Part shown: positions 35,518-45,852 of the stretch, one piece after another
How the letters are laid out: every line of letters begins with the position of its first letter
Position numbering within the stretch: the stretch's first letter is position 1
DNA from: Erpobdella octoculata
Lineage: Eukaryota; Annelida; Clitellata; Hirudinida; Erpobdellidae
DNA: 64,000 nt
Direction: 5' to 3'
NCBI GenBank assembly: GCA_963978895.1
Contig: OZ022242.1
Coordinates: 16,817,121-16,881,120 of the forward strand
The notes under the pieces: generated by a model
What the model was told of the DNA's origin: nothing
What the model saw: the letters and a program-made list of their open reading frames with translations, nothing else
The model's database searches: none
Made by a program: the position numbers and the translations under genes

Positions 35518-37299
35518 ATGTCTGACGAGAAATTCATTGCGATGGGACAAGCTCTGGGCTATTCCGGAGAAGATTTAAGGAATTACGTCAAAGAGTTGAA
35601 GAATGAAGAAAGACTTAGGAGATTGGAAGAACGCGAGGATAAAAAGGCTCAGCTAGAACATGAAGAAAAAAAGGCTCAGCAAGAACGGGAAGAGCGAGAA
35701 CGGGAACACGAGTTAGAACTGAAAAGGTTGGAATTGGAGGGCCGAAAAAAAATAGAGCCAAAACCGTCGGCGGAGGCTACTAAGATTCCTTATCCAAAGT
35801 TTTCTGAAGGTGATGACATCGACGCATTTTTGCTGAGATTTGAGTCATTGGCAAAAGCCAATGGTCACCCTCAGAAGGATTGGGGAATGCTTCTAGGGTC
35901 GTTGCTTAGTGCGAAGACTTTGGAAGTGTTTGGCCAACTTAGCGATAGTCAGATGCAGGACTACAGAACGGCAAAGGAGGCACTCCTTCGTCGTTTTGGG
36001 AAGTCAGCGGAAGACTATCGCATAATGTTTCGAGAGTCAATGCCTGAAACGGAGGAGACCTGGGAACATTATCTAGTGCGGCTAGATAGCCACCTCAGGC
36101 GCTGGGTAGATCTCGCGGGCAAACAAAATCTGTTGTTTTTGTTTCTGAAAGAGCAGTTTTTCGGAAAGTGCCCGGCGGGAATGGTCGAGTACTTGTTGGA
36201 GAAAGAGAGCAAAGATGTCAATGAGCTGTGCCTTTGGGTAAACAAGTACAGCCAAGCCCACCCAGAGAAGAGGTTGGCAAAATTGGACAGCAATAGCAGG
36301 ATGGGTTGGAACCGGGGTCAGTCGGTCAGTGACGCCAAAATGGTTGAACCTCGCTGCTACAACTGTCATCAAACGGGGCACATGGCAAGAGAGTGTCGGC
36401 AGAGTAGTCCTAGTAATCCTGTATTTTGCCAAACACGGAAAGAGACGACTACGTCAGCACCATGCAAGGATTCCGGCTTTGTGAATGCATGCGCTGCCAT
36501 GGTGATGGAAGGAAAAATGGATGAGGTGGAATTGAAGTGTGGATGCGTTTTGCCTGTCATTGCGGATGGTTGTTTGCACTCAGGGGAAAAGTTTAATTTA
36601 ACCAGAGGGTTTGTGAACAGAAAACCGGTAAAAGTTTTGAGGGACACTGGCTGTACTTCCATAATAGTAAAGGAATCATTAGTGCACCCGCGTCAGATGA
36701 CCGGAAGAACAAGACCCTGTGTTTTGATCGACGGCACAGTTCGGGTGGCTCCAACAGCAGTGGTAAAAATCAAAACAGACTGGTTCAGAGGAACTAGAGA
36801 GGTGGTCTGCATGAAAAACCTACTTTGCGATCTCGTGCTGGGAAATATTGAAGGGGTAAGGGGTTTTGATGCAATGGCGGCAGGAAAACGCTTTGGTCGG
36901 AAACCACAGAAATCCGCTTCCAACTACGACAGCACTCAGAGGAATGATCGGGTAAATTTTAGAAAATCGTCGGCTAACTCGGAGCTGTATCAAAGCAAGG
37001 AAAGAAGCACGTCTGCCATTTCAAAAGTAGGAAATAAAGTTGAGGCAAAAGTTCAAGCTTTGAATCCGCCAAAAGAAAGACCAAGGCTCAATCTTCTGCC
37101 TAGAGGCCAACATGGAGGGGTGGGGAAAGTTGGAAAGTTGAATTCGGCAATCTTCGGAGATGCCCGCCCTGTTGACACAGCACGCAGAGAGATGGAGATT
37201 GAGAATAAGTTGAAAAGAAACTATTTCAAAGGCAAGGAGAACATCGGTGATGACTTTCTTAGTCGTAAAGAGAGTGACGATTTAATCAAGAAACACTGA
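35518..37299 (+). CDS. Gag-protease polyprotein of a non-autonomous LTR element, 593 aa
   Basis: Intact frame from ATG 35518. Residues ~25-80 form a Glu/Lys/Arg-rich coiled coil (REEREREHELELKRLELEGR). Residues ~90-250 are a capsid-like domain (FSEGDDIDAFLLRFE, YRTAKEALLRRFGKSAEDYR, FLFLKEQFFGKCP) resembling Gypsy/SCAN-like gag. Near residue 280 a CCHC zinc knuckle, CYNCHQTGHMAREC, would bind RNA. Near residue 378, VLRDTGCTSIIVKESL is a retropepsin-like site with DTGC. The C-terminus, FKGKENIGDDFLSRKE, resembles the segment at the end of Gypsy RNase H (GK-N-ADxLSR). This suggests an in-frame deletion of RT and most of RNase H from an autonomous parent. It would package RNA but needs pol in trans (inference). 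Confidence 0.85.
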   Translation: MSDEKFIAMGQALGYSGEDLRNYVKELKNEERLRRLEEREDKKAQLEHEEKKAQQEREEREREHELELKRLELEGRKKIEPKPSAEATKIPYPKFSEGDDIDAFLLRFESLAKANGHPQKDWGMLLGSLLSAKTLEVFGQLSDSQMQDYRTAKEALLRRFGKSAEDYRIMFRESMPETEETWEHYLVRLDSHLRRWVDLAGKQNLLFLFLKEQFFGKCPAGMVEYLLEKESKDVNELCLWVNKYSQAHPEKRLAKLDSNSRMGWNRGQSVSDAKMVEPRCYNCHQTGHMARECRQSSPSNPVFCQTRKETTTSAPCKDSGFVNACAAMVMEGKMDEVELKCGCVLPVIADGCLHSGEKFNLTRGFVNRKPVKVLRDTGCTSIIVKESLVHPRQMTGRTRPCVLIDGTVRVAPTAVVKIKTDWFRGTREVVCMKNLLCDLVLGNIEGVRGFDAMAAGKRFGRKPQKSASNYDSTQRNDRVNFRKSSANSELYQSKERSTSAISKVGNKVEAKVQALNPPKERPRLNLLPRGQHGGVGKVGKLNSAIFGDARPVDTARREMEIENKLKRNYFKGKENIGDDFLSRKESDDLIKKH

Positions 37300-37328
37300 C
37301 GCGTTTCTTTTTTCGAAGAGGGGGGATA

Positions 37329-37517
37329 TGTAATTTGAAGATAATTCATCTTACGTATTTTCATAGTATTTGTTTATTTTATTTTATTATGTGTGCATTT
37401 TATTAGGATTGGATATGTCTAAACAATAAGTCATATATATATGTATATATATATATGTTTTTATATATATATGTGTATATATATATATGTATGTGTGTTT
37501 ATTTTTTTTATCTAGAA

Positions 37518-37553
<36 letters not shown>

Positions 37554-37882
37554 TTTTCCGGATTTTTACTGGTAAGATTGTAAATATTATTTTGTGTATG
37601 AGTTTTGAGAATTGAGACAGTGTGTTTTAAAGTTGAGTGTTCGAGAAGAAAATAAAAGTTTAAAGAGACGTGCTGCAGAGAGAAATTGGAATTAACAAAA
37701 GATTTGTTAGAACCGTGCGAAATTCTACAAAGTGAGAAAATTCAGTTTTATTTGAGTCCAGTTAAAAGATTATATTCAAGGAAGAATAATTAAGTTAAAA
37801 TAAATTCGAGAAATATTGTGTTAAAAATAACTTCGACTTTAACGTTACGAATCGCTAGAAAGCATATTCCTCTACGTTTACA
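37329..37882 (+). repeat. 3' LTR of the gag-only element
   Basis: 554 bp; 14 bp longer than the 5' LTR because of longer TA runs near 37520-37550. Otherwise nearly identical, indicating recent insertion. Confidence 0.9.
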
Positions 37883-38137
37883 CCATTCTACAAGGGGTTT
37901 TCGTATGGGGTCAGTGTCTTGTGAGAGACCCCCGTGTTCCAGATCCATGTTCATGGGGGTGGAAAAAAGACGGGGAAAGAAATATCTCACTATATATGAC
38001 AAATGGAGAAATTAAAAAGTTTCAAGCCAATTAGTCCACTGTTTGTGTAAATTAGGTTGCACTGCAAGATGTAGCTGTGTCAAGGCTAGCCTTGCTTGTA
38101 CAGCTCTTTGTAAATGCGATGGAGAATGTGTGCGCTA
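37883..38137 (+). pseudogene. Giant nuclease-family protein, copy 2, C-terminal Cys-rich end
   Basis: Once the LTR element and one CCATT are removed the frame reads LQGVFVWGQCLVRD and PDPCSWGWKKDGER. After a frameshift come LVHCLCKLGCTARCSCVKAS and CTALCKCDGEC with a stop at about 38136. The Cys-rich tail looks like a metal-binding end domain. It ends the three-part copy 2 that began at 28120. Confidence 0.7.
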
Positions 38138-38250
38138 ATTTAAATTTTTTTTTGAACAGTTTCTAGATTGTTTTTCATCTCTTTGTAAATGCGATGGAAA
38201 ATGTGTGCGCTAATTCAACTTTTCTTTGAACGGTTTCTAGCTTGTTTTTT
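38107..38250 (+). repeat. Tandem duplication of ~73 bp at the end of copy 2
   Basis: CTTTGTAAATGCGATGGARAATGTGTGCGCTAATT and its downstream CTAG.TTGTTTTT context occur twice in tandem with a few differences, so the final codons CKCDGECVR are duplicated. Confidence 0.8.
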
Positions 38251-39848
38251 GTCACTTTGTTGTCCATGCACATCTGTTACATCTGATGAAATTTTAAAAA
38301 ATTTTTCAAATGAAACAAATTGTAGGTTGTTTCTTGTCGATTTGTTTATATTTTTCAAATTTATTGAGCATCACCAATAGAGAAAGACACAAATCTGAAC
38401 TTGTCTTTTTAACTAACATCTCTCCTGCCAAGTCATTAGATACATCCTTAGCATACTCTTAATGGGAACGATTGGTGCTGGTGATTAATTAATCTGTGCC
38501 ATTCTTTGGTATTTATAAATAAAGCTGTAGTACAAAATCTTTTTTTTTGGCTGGTCGTCTAGACCACGTTTTTTTATGAAGAGACTTTGAAGTCGGTTTC
38601 TAAAGTTTTATTAAACGTAACCAACAACAAAAGTTAACTAAAATAAACAATTCTACAAAAGCCGACAATGGCGAAAGGAAATGAAAACAAAGTTTAAACT
38701 CGAGGCTTAACTAGTAAATATGGCGGACAACGAGAATGACGAGAGCGATGAGAACAACGAAGAAGAAGTCGTGAAAGGTGAAAAGGTTGCCACTAGCTAG
38801 CGCGAGCTAAGGAGCGCTCACCTGTAACAACCGATGTATGTGTGCGTGTATAAATGCGACTCACTACACATGAAAGCAAGCTGTGATACCAGAAATGACA
38901 GAATCATTTTTTTTTTAATAGTGTTTGAGGATCAGCAGCTAAACCACCTTAATCTGACTTTGTCAAACTACAGATTAAACGTTTTTAAGAAGCTGGTTTT
39001 TCAGAAAAATATGGCTCAATTCTGCAATTGTGGACAACCACAACACTCTTTTTATAAATTTGTTCCCAGTGGTTTTGAAGATAATGTAATTAATTCTTTA
39101 GACTTTCTAGATGCGTGACCTCCATATCCAGAGCGCTCTGCAAGTTAATTAGAGCCTCAGGAAGCAAAGTGAAATCAACTGTCTGGTCCAATGTTAAAAC
39201 ATCTAAAATACTGGCTGCCATGGGTCTGAATTCATCAACACGTTATGACCAACGTATGCTGGATAAACCAGGCAAAGATAAACCAATGCATTCTTGAAAA
39301 TTTTCATGGCATTAAGGACTGGCACTGATAAAAGTGAGAAATTATAACTTTTTTTAACTGCTCACTGCGGCTATCATGCAAAGTGGCTACTCGTTAACAC
39401 CTCCTGCCCTGCTGTGATTTGTCTATTCGTATTGCTTGTTTACATTTCATTTTGCTGGGAGAAATTAGTATACGGTCTGAAGTTTTATTCGATAACTTTA
39501 TTTACTAAGTTATAGAAACGAATGTTACATCATTCTATTTGAAATTGAATTATCTAAAAACAAGCGTTTCTGATATTCCTAGTGCAGCAGTTAAAAAAGT
39601 TATAATTTCCCAAAGAAGAGCTAAGGTTTATTTTATGCAATTTTCGTCGGAAAATCGTCGTTTTCGGCTTATAACTTTTTTATTTGTAGAACCAAAGAAA
39701 AAAGAAAACCCAATTATACCATAAAATTCCATTTTCAAAACTCCATCCAACGATGTATAGCACAGCTCCAGTAATATTGCTAACTTCACACGCATAACAG
39801 CAGTTATGAATTGAATAGATTTAACATTAATAGAAAAACAGAAAATTT
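38251..39848. other. Gene-free region with short unassigned frames
   Basis: Short frames only: an acidic 26-codon frame starting MADNENDESDENNEEE near 38719, and 38834-39118 with FCNCGQPQHSFYKFVPSGFE. Neither matches a family I know, and splice signals that would join them are not convincing. No terminal repeats were recognised. Confidence 0.35.
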
Positions 39849-40393
39849 GGTAAAGCTCTAGTATAGCGTCATCGGCCGATTTCGGTGAAAAATGACCAGT
39901 TTTTAACGTAAATGATTTTTAAAACAAAGCTAATGACCAATTACAACATAAATAATTTTAAAAAACCAGAAATTATAGCACTTTAGAACATTTAAAAACT
40001 GCTGCAGAAGCTAATGTAGTTCCTGGTGAAGATCTATTTGTCAATAGCGATAGAAGTGAATAGTGGGGAAAAAGAAAATTAAATTAAACACATTTAAAAT
40101 AAAAATAGACAATTTAGGAAAAGAAATTAAAAATTTAAATTATGGAAATTAAAACTTGAAAAATAATAGTTCATTTTAGAAGTATGAGTTGCGTATCTCG
40201 CTCTATATCTGAAACAGTTTCTTTAAATGCGACGGTTTTGTCAATATGCCTTAAGACAAATAAAAAAAACATTAGAACGCCAAATGCCAAAAAATAAATA
40301 AAATAATATCAAAGTAAAAGTACTTGGTTGCTTGGTTGTCTTTATTACGGTTTCGACCATATTTCTTGGAGCAGAAATTCTGAGTTTTAGAGG

Positions 40394-40660
40394 TCATGAT
40401 TTGTACCAGAATCGCGTGGAGAACGAGAGAGCGAACGAGAAAGCGACCAGGAAGAGGAGAGCAAGCGTAAGCGAGAAAGCGATCGAGAGCGGAAAAGTGA
40501 CCTGGAGCAGGAAAGCGACCAGAAGCGGGAAAGCGACCGGAAGCGGGAAAGCGACCGGGAGCGGGATAGCGACCGGTAGCATAAGAGTAAGCGGGAAGGG
40601 AAACAGGAGCGAAAGAAAAAACGATAGAAAAACCCCGGGCAAGGCCGGGTACCCCGCTAG
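40394..40660 (+). mobile_element. Helitron 3' fragment with intact CTAG end
   Basis: A GC-rich array of GCGACCGGGAGCGGGAAA units (40430-40600) is followed by AAAAAACGATAGAAAAACC and the CCCCGGGCAAGGCCGGGTACC hairpin-like end (trimmed here to its core), ending CCCGCTAG. The open frames across it are repeat translations. The 5' TC end was not seen. Confidence 0.7.
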
Positions 40661-40922
40661 CCACGGATAAATTTCCGCTCAGCGCTTTGATTTTTAAAAA
40701 TTTAAGATGCATATTAAATAATTAAACAATTATTTTGAACACTTTAACATTTATTTATTTTAATATCGTATTTTTTATTTTGTTTTTATATTAACTCTTC
40801 CTTACTTTTCATTCCTTGAATTGTATTATTCCGCGTATCAAAATTGCCTTTGGATATTTTTGCTTTAAGTCGGTTTTTAGTAAGTTTTTCTGTAAAAAAC
40901 GTTTTCGTAGTATGTTCTGATA

Positions 40923-41558
40923 GGGATCATCGCAACTGATCCCAGGACAACTGATCCCAGGACAACTGATCCCTGGACAACTGATCCCACGGACAACTGA
41001 TCCCACTGACAACTGATCCCATAGACAACTGATCCCATATCTGCATCATTTTATATTTCACTGTTTCTGCAATCAATAAACTGATATTAACATACATAAT
41101 TTCCGATTTCTGTTTGTATGTACGAATGTATGTGTGTGTGTGTATGTATGTATGTATGTATGGAAAGGAGTGAAACGATGAAAAGTAATACGAACTTGTC
41201 AATTTCATTTCGACTGTGTATCGTGCCCTCGTGCGCTTATACTAAATATTATTTCTCCGTTTACTAATTGAAGTAGCCAGTATCATTATCACCACCACCG
41301 TTGTCGTATGCAGCCAGCCATAGTAAGCTGGCTACGTAAGCATCATCACCACCATTGTCGTCAAAAAATGAGTTAAAAAATGAGTTGCTTATGTCTATGG
41401 GATCAGTTGTCTATGGGATCAGTTGTCCATGGGATCAGTTGTCCGTGGGATCAGTTGTCCGTGGGATCAGTTGTACTGGGATCAGTTGTCCTGGGATCAG
41501 TTGTCCTGGGATCAGTTGTACTGGGACCAGTTGTCCTGGGATCAGTAGGCACTAACCC
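40923..41558. mobile_element. Foldback-like element B with inverted 16-bp minisatellite arms, 9-bp TSD
   Basis: Flanked by exact 9-bp repeats GTTCTGATA (40914-40922 and 41559-41567). The left arm 40932-41038 is an array of AACTGATCCCAGGAC units. The right arm 41394-41547 is the reverse complement (GGGATCAGTTGTCCT), with variant units (CTATGGG inner, CCTGGG outer) in mirrored order. Termini begin GGG on both sides. The centre (41040-41390) holds a short CATA run and no ORF. Same architecture as element A at 409-1885 but with a different unit sequence. Confidence 0.8.
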
Positions 41559-41644
41559 GTTCTGATAATGTTCTGAGCTTATTATATTAAAGGTGAAGGA
41601 AGTTAGCAACGAAGCGGGAAACGATGTCTATTTTCACTCCAAAT

Positions 41645-42320
41645 CGCCACAAATTAATTGAATAAAAAATAAACTAAAATTGTCCGCCCCTTCAAACAAA
41701 TGTTTTCTTGTAGAAAAATATCAGCTTGATTAAACAGTGCAAAAATTATTTTGAATTATTTATTGACACTTTATGAAAAATGCCTTCCACGACTTGACCT
41801 TACAAATATGTTACCGACAAAGCCAATCAGAAACAAATTAATCCAAAAAAAAATAAAATTATCTGCCTCTTCAAACAAATGTATTCTTATAGCAAATTTA
41901 ACGTAGAATTCAAATATCTAATTACATTTTACACTTTCCTAGTGACAACAAATAATAAACGTCATTTACAGAAACGCTTCCGCTTTCAATCGATCCGAAT
42001 CGCCACAAATTAATTAAACAAAAAATAAACTAAAATTGTCCGCCCCTTCAAACAACTGTTTTCTTGTAGAGAAATATACGCTTGATTGAACAGTGCAAAA
42101 ATTATTTTAAAATATTCATTGACACTTTGTGAAAAATGCCTTCCACGACTTGACCTTACAAATATGTTACCGACACAGCCAATCAGAAACAAATTATTAA
42201 AAAAAAAAAAAAAAATTATTCGCCCCTTCAAACAAATGTATTCTTATAGCAAATTTAACGTAGAATTCAAATATCTAATAACATTTTACACTTTCCTAGT
42301 GACAAATAATAATTGCCGAA
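41645..42320 (+). repeat. Tandem duplication, ~340-355 bp unit x2
   Basis: The unit starting CGCCACAAATTAATT and containing AATTGTCCGCCCCTTCAAAC, TGCCTTCCACGACTTGACC and TTTCCTAGTGACAA occurs at 41645-42000 and again at 42000-42320 with about 90% similarity by eye. Confidence 0.8.
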
Positions 42321-42426
42321 AATCATTGCACGAATCGTTGCTAACTTCCTGGAGCTTTATATTAAACAGTTTTTTAAACCGGGTTTTTACAGAAATCGGT
42401 TGATGACGCTATACTAGAACTTTACC

Positions 42427-43285
42427 GAAAAATTAACCAACTTCTGAAACAAAGTACACCTGCCTTTATATTTTACATCTTCATTAAGTACCAATTCAAG
42501 AAAGCCTGAGATAAACTCTCCCGCATTGAAAGTTAAATCTTCTTTGTCAAAGTGCAGTTCAAATTTCATGACAGAATTCATTATTCATCTTACTCTGTAA
42601 CAAAAATTCATGATTTGAACATACTATTAATTGTTATATGTAGCAAACAAAGAATCTAAAACGTTAATTGGTAAAAAAAATATAATAAAAAAATAGCTTT
42701 ACAAACGATTGCAAGATTCCGATTGATATCTTTCACATATTTTCAGAAAAGCACAACAAAGTAAAACAAACTACTTTCTAGAACTAAAAACTACTTTTTT
42801 TACATTAATTTAAAATTTAAAACGTAAAAACCAATACAAGCTCTTGCCCCGTTTATCGATATATTGATATTGTCTTGAAAAGAATCTCGCACTACGGCCA
42901 AATCTGGTTGAATGCCATTTTAAAAAGTATCTATAATTTGTATTATACAATAATAGCATTTACTTATTTTTAATTATAACAATATAACAAGTAGAAATAA
43001 ATTTTTTTAAATGCTCTTATTTGCCTCTTTATCAGAGACAACGAACTAAAATTTCTGAATCTAAAACAACCGTTACGCTCAATCATAGATATTAAATATA
43101 TATCTATGCGCTCAATCTTGTACAATGTTTATTTTTTTCATATGAAATCAAAATTCATAAATTTAACTCGATGTATGGATTAGTTGTTATCTGAAACACT
43201 TCATTCATATGTTGTTATCGAGAATACACATATTCTGAAAGTTTCAAAGCTTTACCTAGATGAATATTAGTCGAATTTGCGTTTA
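42427..43285. other. Gene-free AT-rich spacer
   Basis: No coding frame or clear element. It ends at the CCTGTAAC target of the large hAT element. Confidence 0.4.
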
Positions 43286-43412
43286 CCTGTAACCAGAGGC
43301 GTGGATTGGGAGGGACTGAGGGGGGCCACGGCCCCTCTCAAGATTTTTCCACCAAATAGAAAAAACAAGTAAATTAAAAACGAATTTTTAAAACCAATGC
43401 TCTTATATGTAA

Positions 43413-44991
43413 CTAGCAGTGCCCGTAGCGGCTTCGCTCGCATGAAATTAGAGAGTTTGAACCGTGCATCCATAGTAGAGATCATTTTTTTAGGTCGACA
43501 AATTAGCCCAGCACGTTTTAAAAACCCAAACTCCTGGCCCGGCACAGCCCGTCTTAATTAGGCCCGGCCCATTTTTACAGGCCTAGAAGTTCTATATACT
43601 TGATGAAAAACTTCGGCCCGTCCCACCTTGACCTCAGGTTTGGCCCGGCCAAACTGAAGACCCTAAAATCACTAAAATATCTATATACTTGGTGAAAAAC
43701 GTCGGCCCGTCCCACTTTGATTTAAGGTTTGTCCTGCCCTTTGTGAAGACTCTAAGATAACGGCTTGGCCCGGCCGATGATAAACTGGACTAAGCTACTT
43801 TTAACCGGCACAAAACTTCAAAATACAAATTTTTACAATTGTAGCACTTACAGTTTTTGAGTAGCAGTTATTTTGAAATCAAATAACCCTTATTTCCACC
43901 CCACATTTGAGGTCCTGGAAACCAAATTTTCAAAAAATGCTAAAACACGTATGTCATTATTTTTGGAGTAGAAACTAAATACTAATTTTTACTTCTGTAG
44001 CATTAACAGTTTTTGAGTAGCAGCTACTTTAAAAACCAAATAACCCAAAAAATGATGAAACACATATCTTGTTTTTTTGAGTAGATACTAAGTATTAATT
44101 TTTACATCTGTGGCAATTACAGTTGTTGAGTAGCAGTTACTTTAAAAACCAAATAACCCTATTTTCCACCCCACATTTGAAGTCCTGGAAAACAAATTTT
44201 CAAAAAATTGTGAAACCCGTATATCATTATTTTTAGAGTAGAAACTAAATACTAATTTTTACTTTTGTAGCATTAACAGTTTTTGAGTAGAAGCTACTTT
44301 AAAAACCAAATAACCCAATTTTCCAACCCACATTTGAGGTCCGGGAAACCAAATTTGTAAAAAATGGTGAAACACGTATATCTTTATTTTTAGAAAAGAA
44401 ACTAAATAATAATTTTTACATCTGTGGTATTTACTGTTTTTGAGTAGCAGTTACTATAAAAGACAATTAGCCCTATTTTCCACCCCACATTTGAAGTCCT
44501 GGAAACCAAATTTTCAAAAAATACTAAAACACGTATTTCATCATTTTGGAGTAGAAACTAAATATTAATTTTTACTCCTGTAGCATTAACAGTTGTTGAG
44601 TAGAAGCTACTTTAAAAACCAAATAACCCAATTTTCCAACCCACATTTGAGGTCCGGGAAACCGAATTTTCAAAAAATGTTGAAACACATATCTTTTTAT
44701 TTTTCAAAAAGAATCTATATACCAAATTTCAAAATCTCCTCATTTTTGGTTTTCGAGATATACATTGTTTTAGAAAAAAGTTTGTTTTCTAGTTTATTCC
44801 CCTCAGGAGCAAAATTTTCAAAAATCCTTTCTTAGCGGATGTTTACGCTATAAAAGTAATATAAGTTCCAAATTTCACGTTTCTAGAATGAGGCGTTTGA
44901 GCTCGGCGTTGATTATCAGTCAGTCAGTCAGTCAGTCAGTCAGTCAGTCAGTCAGTCAGTCAGTCAGGACATGTTCTTTTATATATATAGA
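43413..44991 (-). mobile_element. Helitron, non-autonomous, complete, with internal tandem repeats
   Basis: On the minus strand it begins TCTATATATATAAAAGAACATG after an A (trimmed) and ends GCGAAGCCGCTACGGG..CTGCTAG before a T, the canonical Helitron ends. Near its 5' end is a CTGA/TCAG tetranucleotide run (44918-44966). The interior has about six repeats of a ~110-160 bp unit (GTAGCATTAACAGTTTTTGA; ACCCCACATTTGAGGTCC) and two copies of a GGCCCGGCC-rich unit at 43545-43790. No Rep/helicase ORF. Confidence 0.85.
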
Positions 44992-45454
44992 TTAAAACAC
45001 AAATTTTGCAATCAATATTTTCTTATATTACTCTTTTATTATATATTAAAGTCGAAATATCTTAATTATATCGAAATATCGAAATTAATTAAAATTAACT
45101 AAATTAATTGACTTATTGTAAAACTAATAATTGAATATTGCATTGTCTTCTATTTTGAGCATGTATGCAAAATTTGAAAAAATCTATCATCAGGAAGTGA
45201 CTCAAAAATTGATTGCAAGATTTGAAACAGACAGAGAAACAGACAGAGAAACCGAGACGACGAGTTAATAAAAACATTGGTAATTATCTTTTCTAGCTCA
45301 CCCATGAATGAGTATTTAGATTATTTGATAAAAACAGTATTTATTAAACTTTTTGAATTATATCTACTTATAATCTACCTACTGCTAATATTTTTCAATC
45401 TTTTAGTGCTTAGTTTCTCGCACTTCTTACTTTTCTCATAATTATCTCTCCATC

Positions 45455-45568
45455 TCCATCTCTTGTTCTTTTTTACTGGCTTCCTCTTAAATATAGGGTG
45501 ATTTTTAAAATTTGCTTACTAATGGTTAAAATTAAAAATTGTTTTTCTCCATTCTACTTAACTAACTT
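45455..45568 (+). pseudogene. LINE (CR1/L2-like) ORF2 C-terminal fragment, left part
   Basis: YWLPLKYRVIFKICLLMVKI and FSPFYLTN match the LINE segment LHWLP...R..FK.LL...K...G.AP.YL. The sequence is cut by an LTR element (TSD AACTT); excision joins it in frame to 48030. Confidence 0.65.
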
Positions 45569-45839
45569 TGTCGTGTTTCGAGTTTATTAGACAAACAAAG
45601 TCCGCTGACAACGATATACAAACAATACTAAAACAATCGCGAGTACAGAACGAGCGAGAACAATGAGAACTTGACACCAGACCAGACTGTGTGTTCAATG
45701 ATCTTGATTACCACAGCCATGCTAATCAGCTGTACAACCAAAGATAAGAAATACGCTGATAATAATAAACATAGACAAATCTAATTAATATAAATATTAA
45801 TATATAATATTTAACAATATAATATGTAACAATATTACA
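45569..45839 (-). repeat. 3' LTR (271 bp)
   Basis: Bounded on the plus strand by TGTCGTGTTTCG and ATATTACA. Matches 47754-48024. Confidence 0.9.
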
Positions 45840-45852
45840 CCTCCCTCCCAAG

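Larger units (their letters stand above)
34880..37882 (+). mobile_element. Young gag-only LTR retrotransposon (TSD CCATT)
   Basis: LTRs 34880-35419 and 37329-37882 (TGTAA...TTACA) differ only in TA-run lengths and two bases near their start. The 5-bp duplication CCATT lies at 34875-34879 and 37883-37887. Primer site TTGGTGACCTCGACG follows the 5' LTR and a purine tract (AGAGGGGGGATA) precedes the 3' LTR. One intact ORF lies between; there is no RT, RNase H or integrase. Removing it rejoins the host frame of the nuclease family (KRAI then LQG). Confidence 0.92.
39849..42426. mobile_element. TIR element (~2.6 kb) hosting a Helitron fragment and foldback-like element B
   Basis: GGTAAAGCTCTAGTATAGCG and the following ATCGG.CGATTTC at 39849-39893 recur inverted at 42392-42426 (GGTAAAGTTCTAGTATAGCG on the minus strand), with similarity fading over ~55 bp. 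No transposase frame lies between. Target duplication is unclear, so a pair of inverted dispersed repeats is an alternative. Confidence 0.55.

Noticed and set aside
40332..40712. Ser/Arg/Lys-rich frames on both strands
   Set aside because: Translations of the GC-rich Helitron 3' repeat; no conserved start or domain.
41355..41565. WDQLSVGSVV frame as a gene
   Set aside because: It is the right arm of foldback-like element B.
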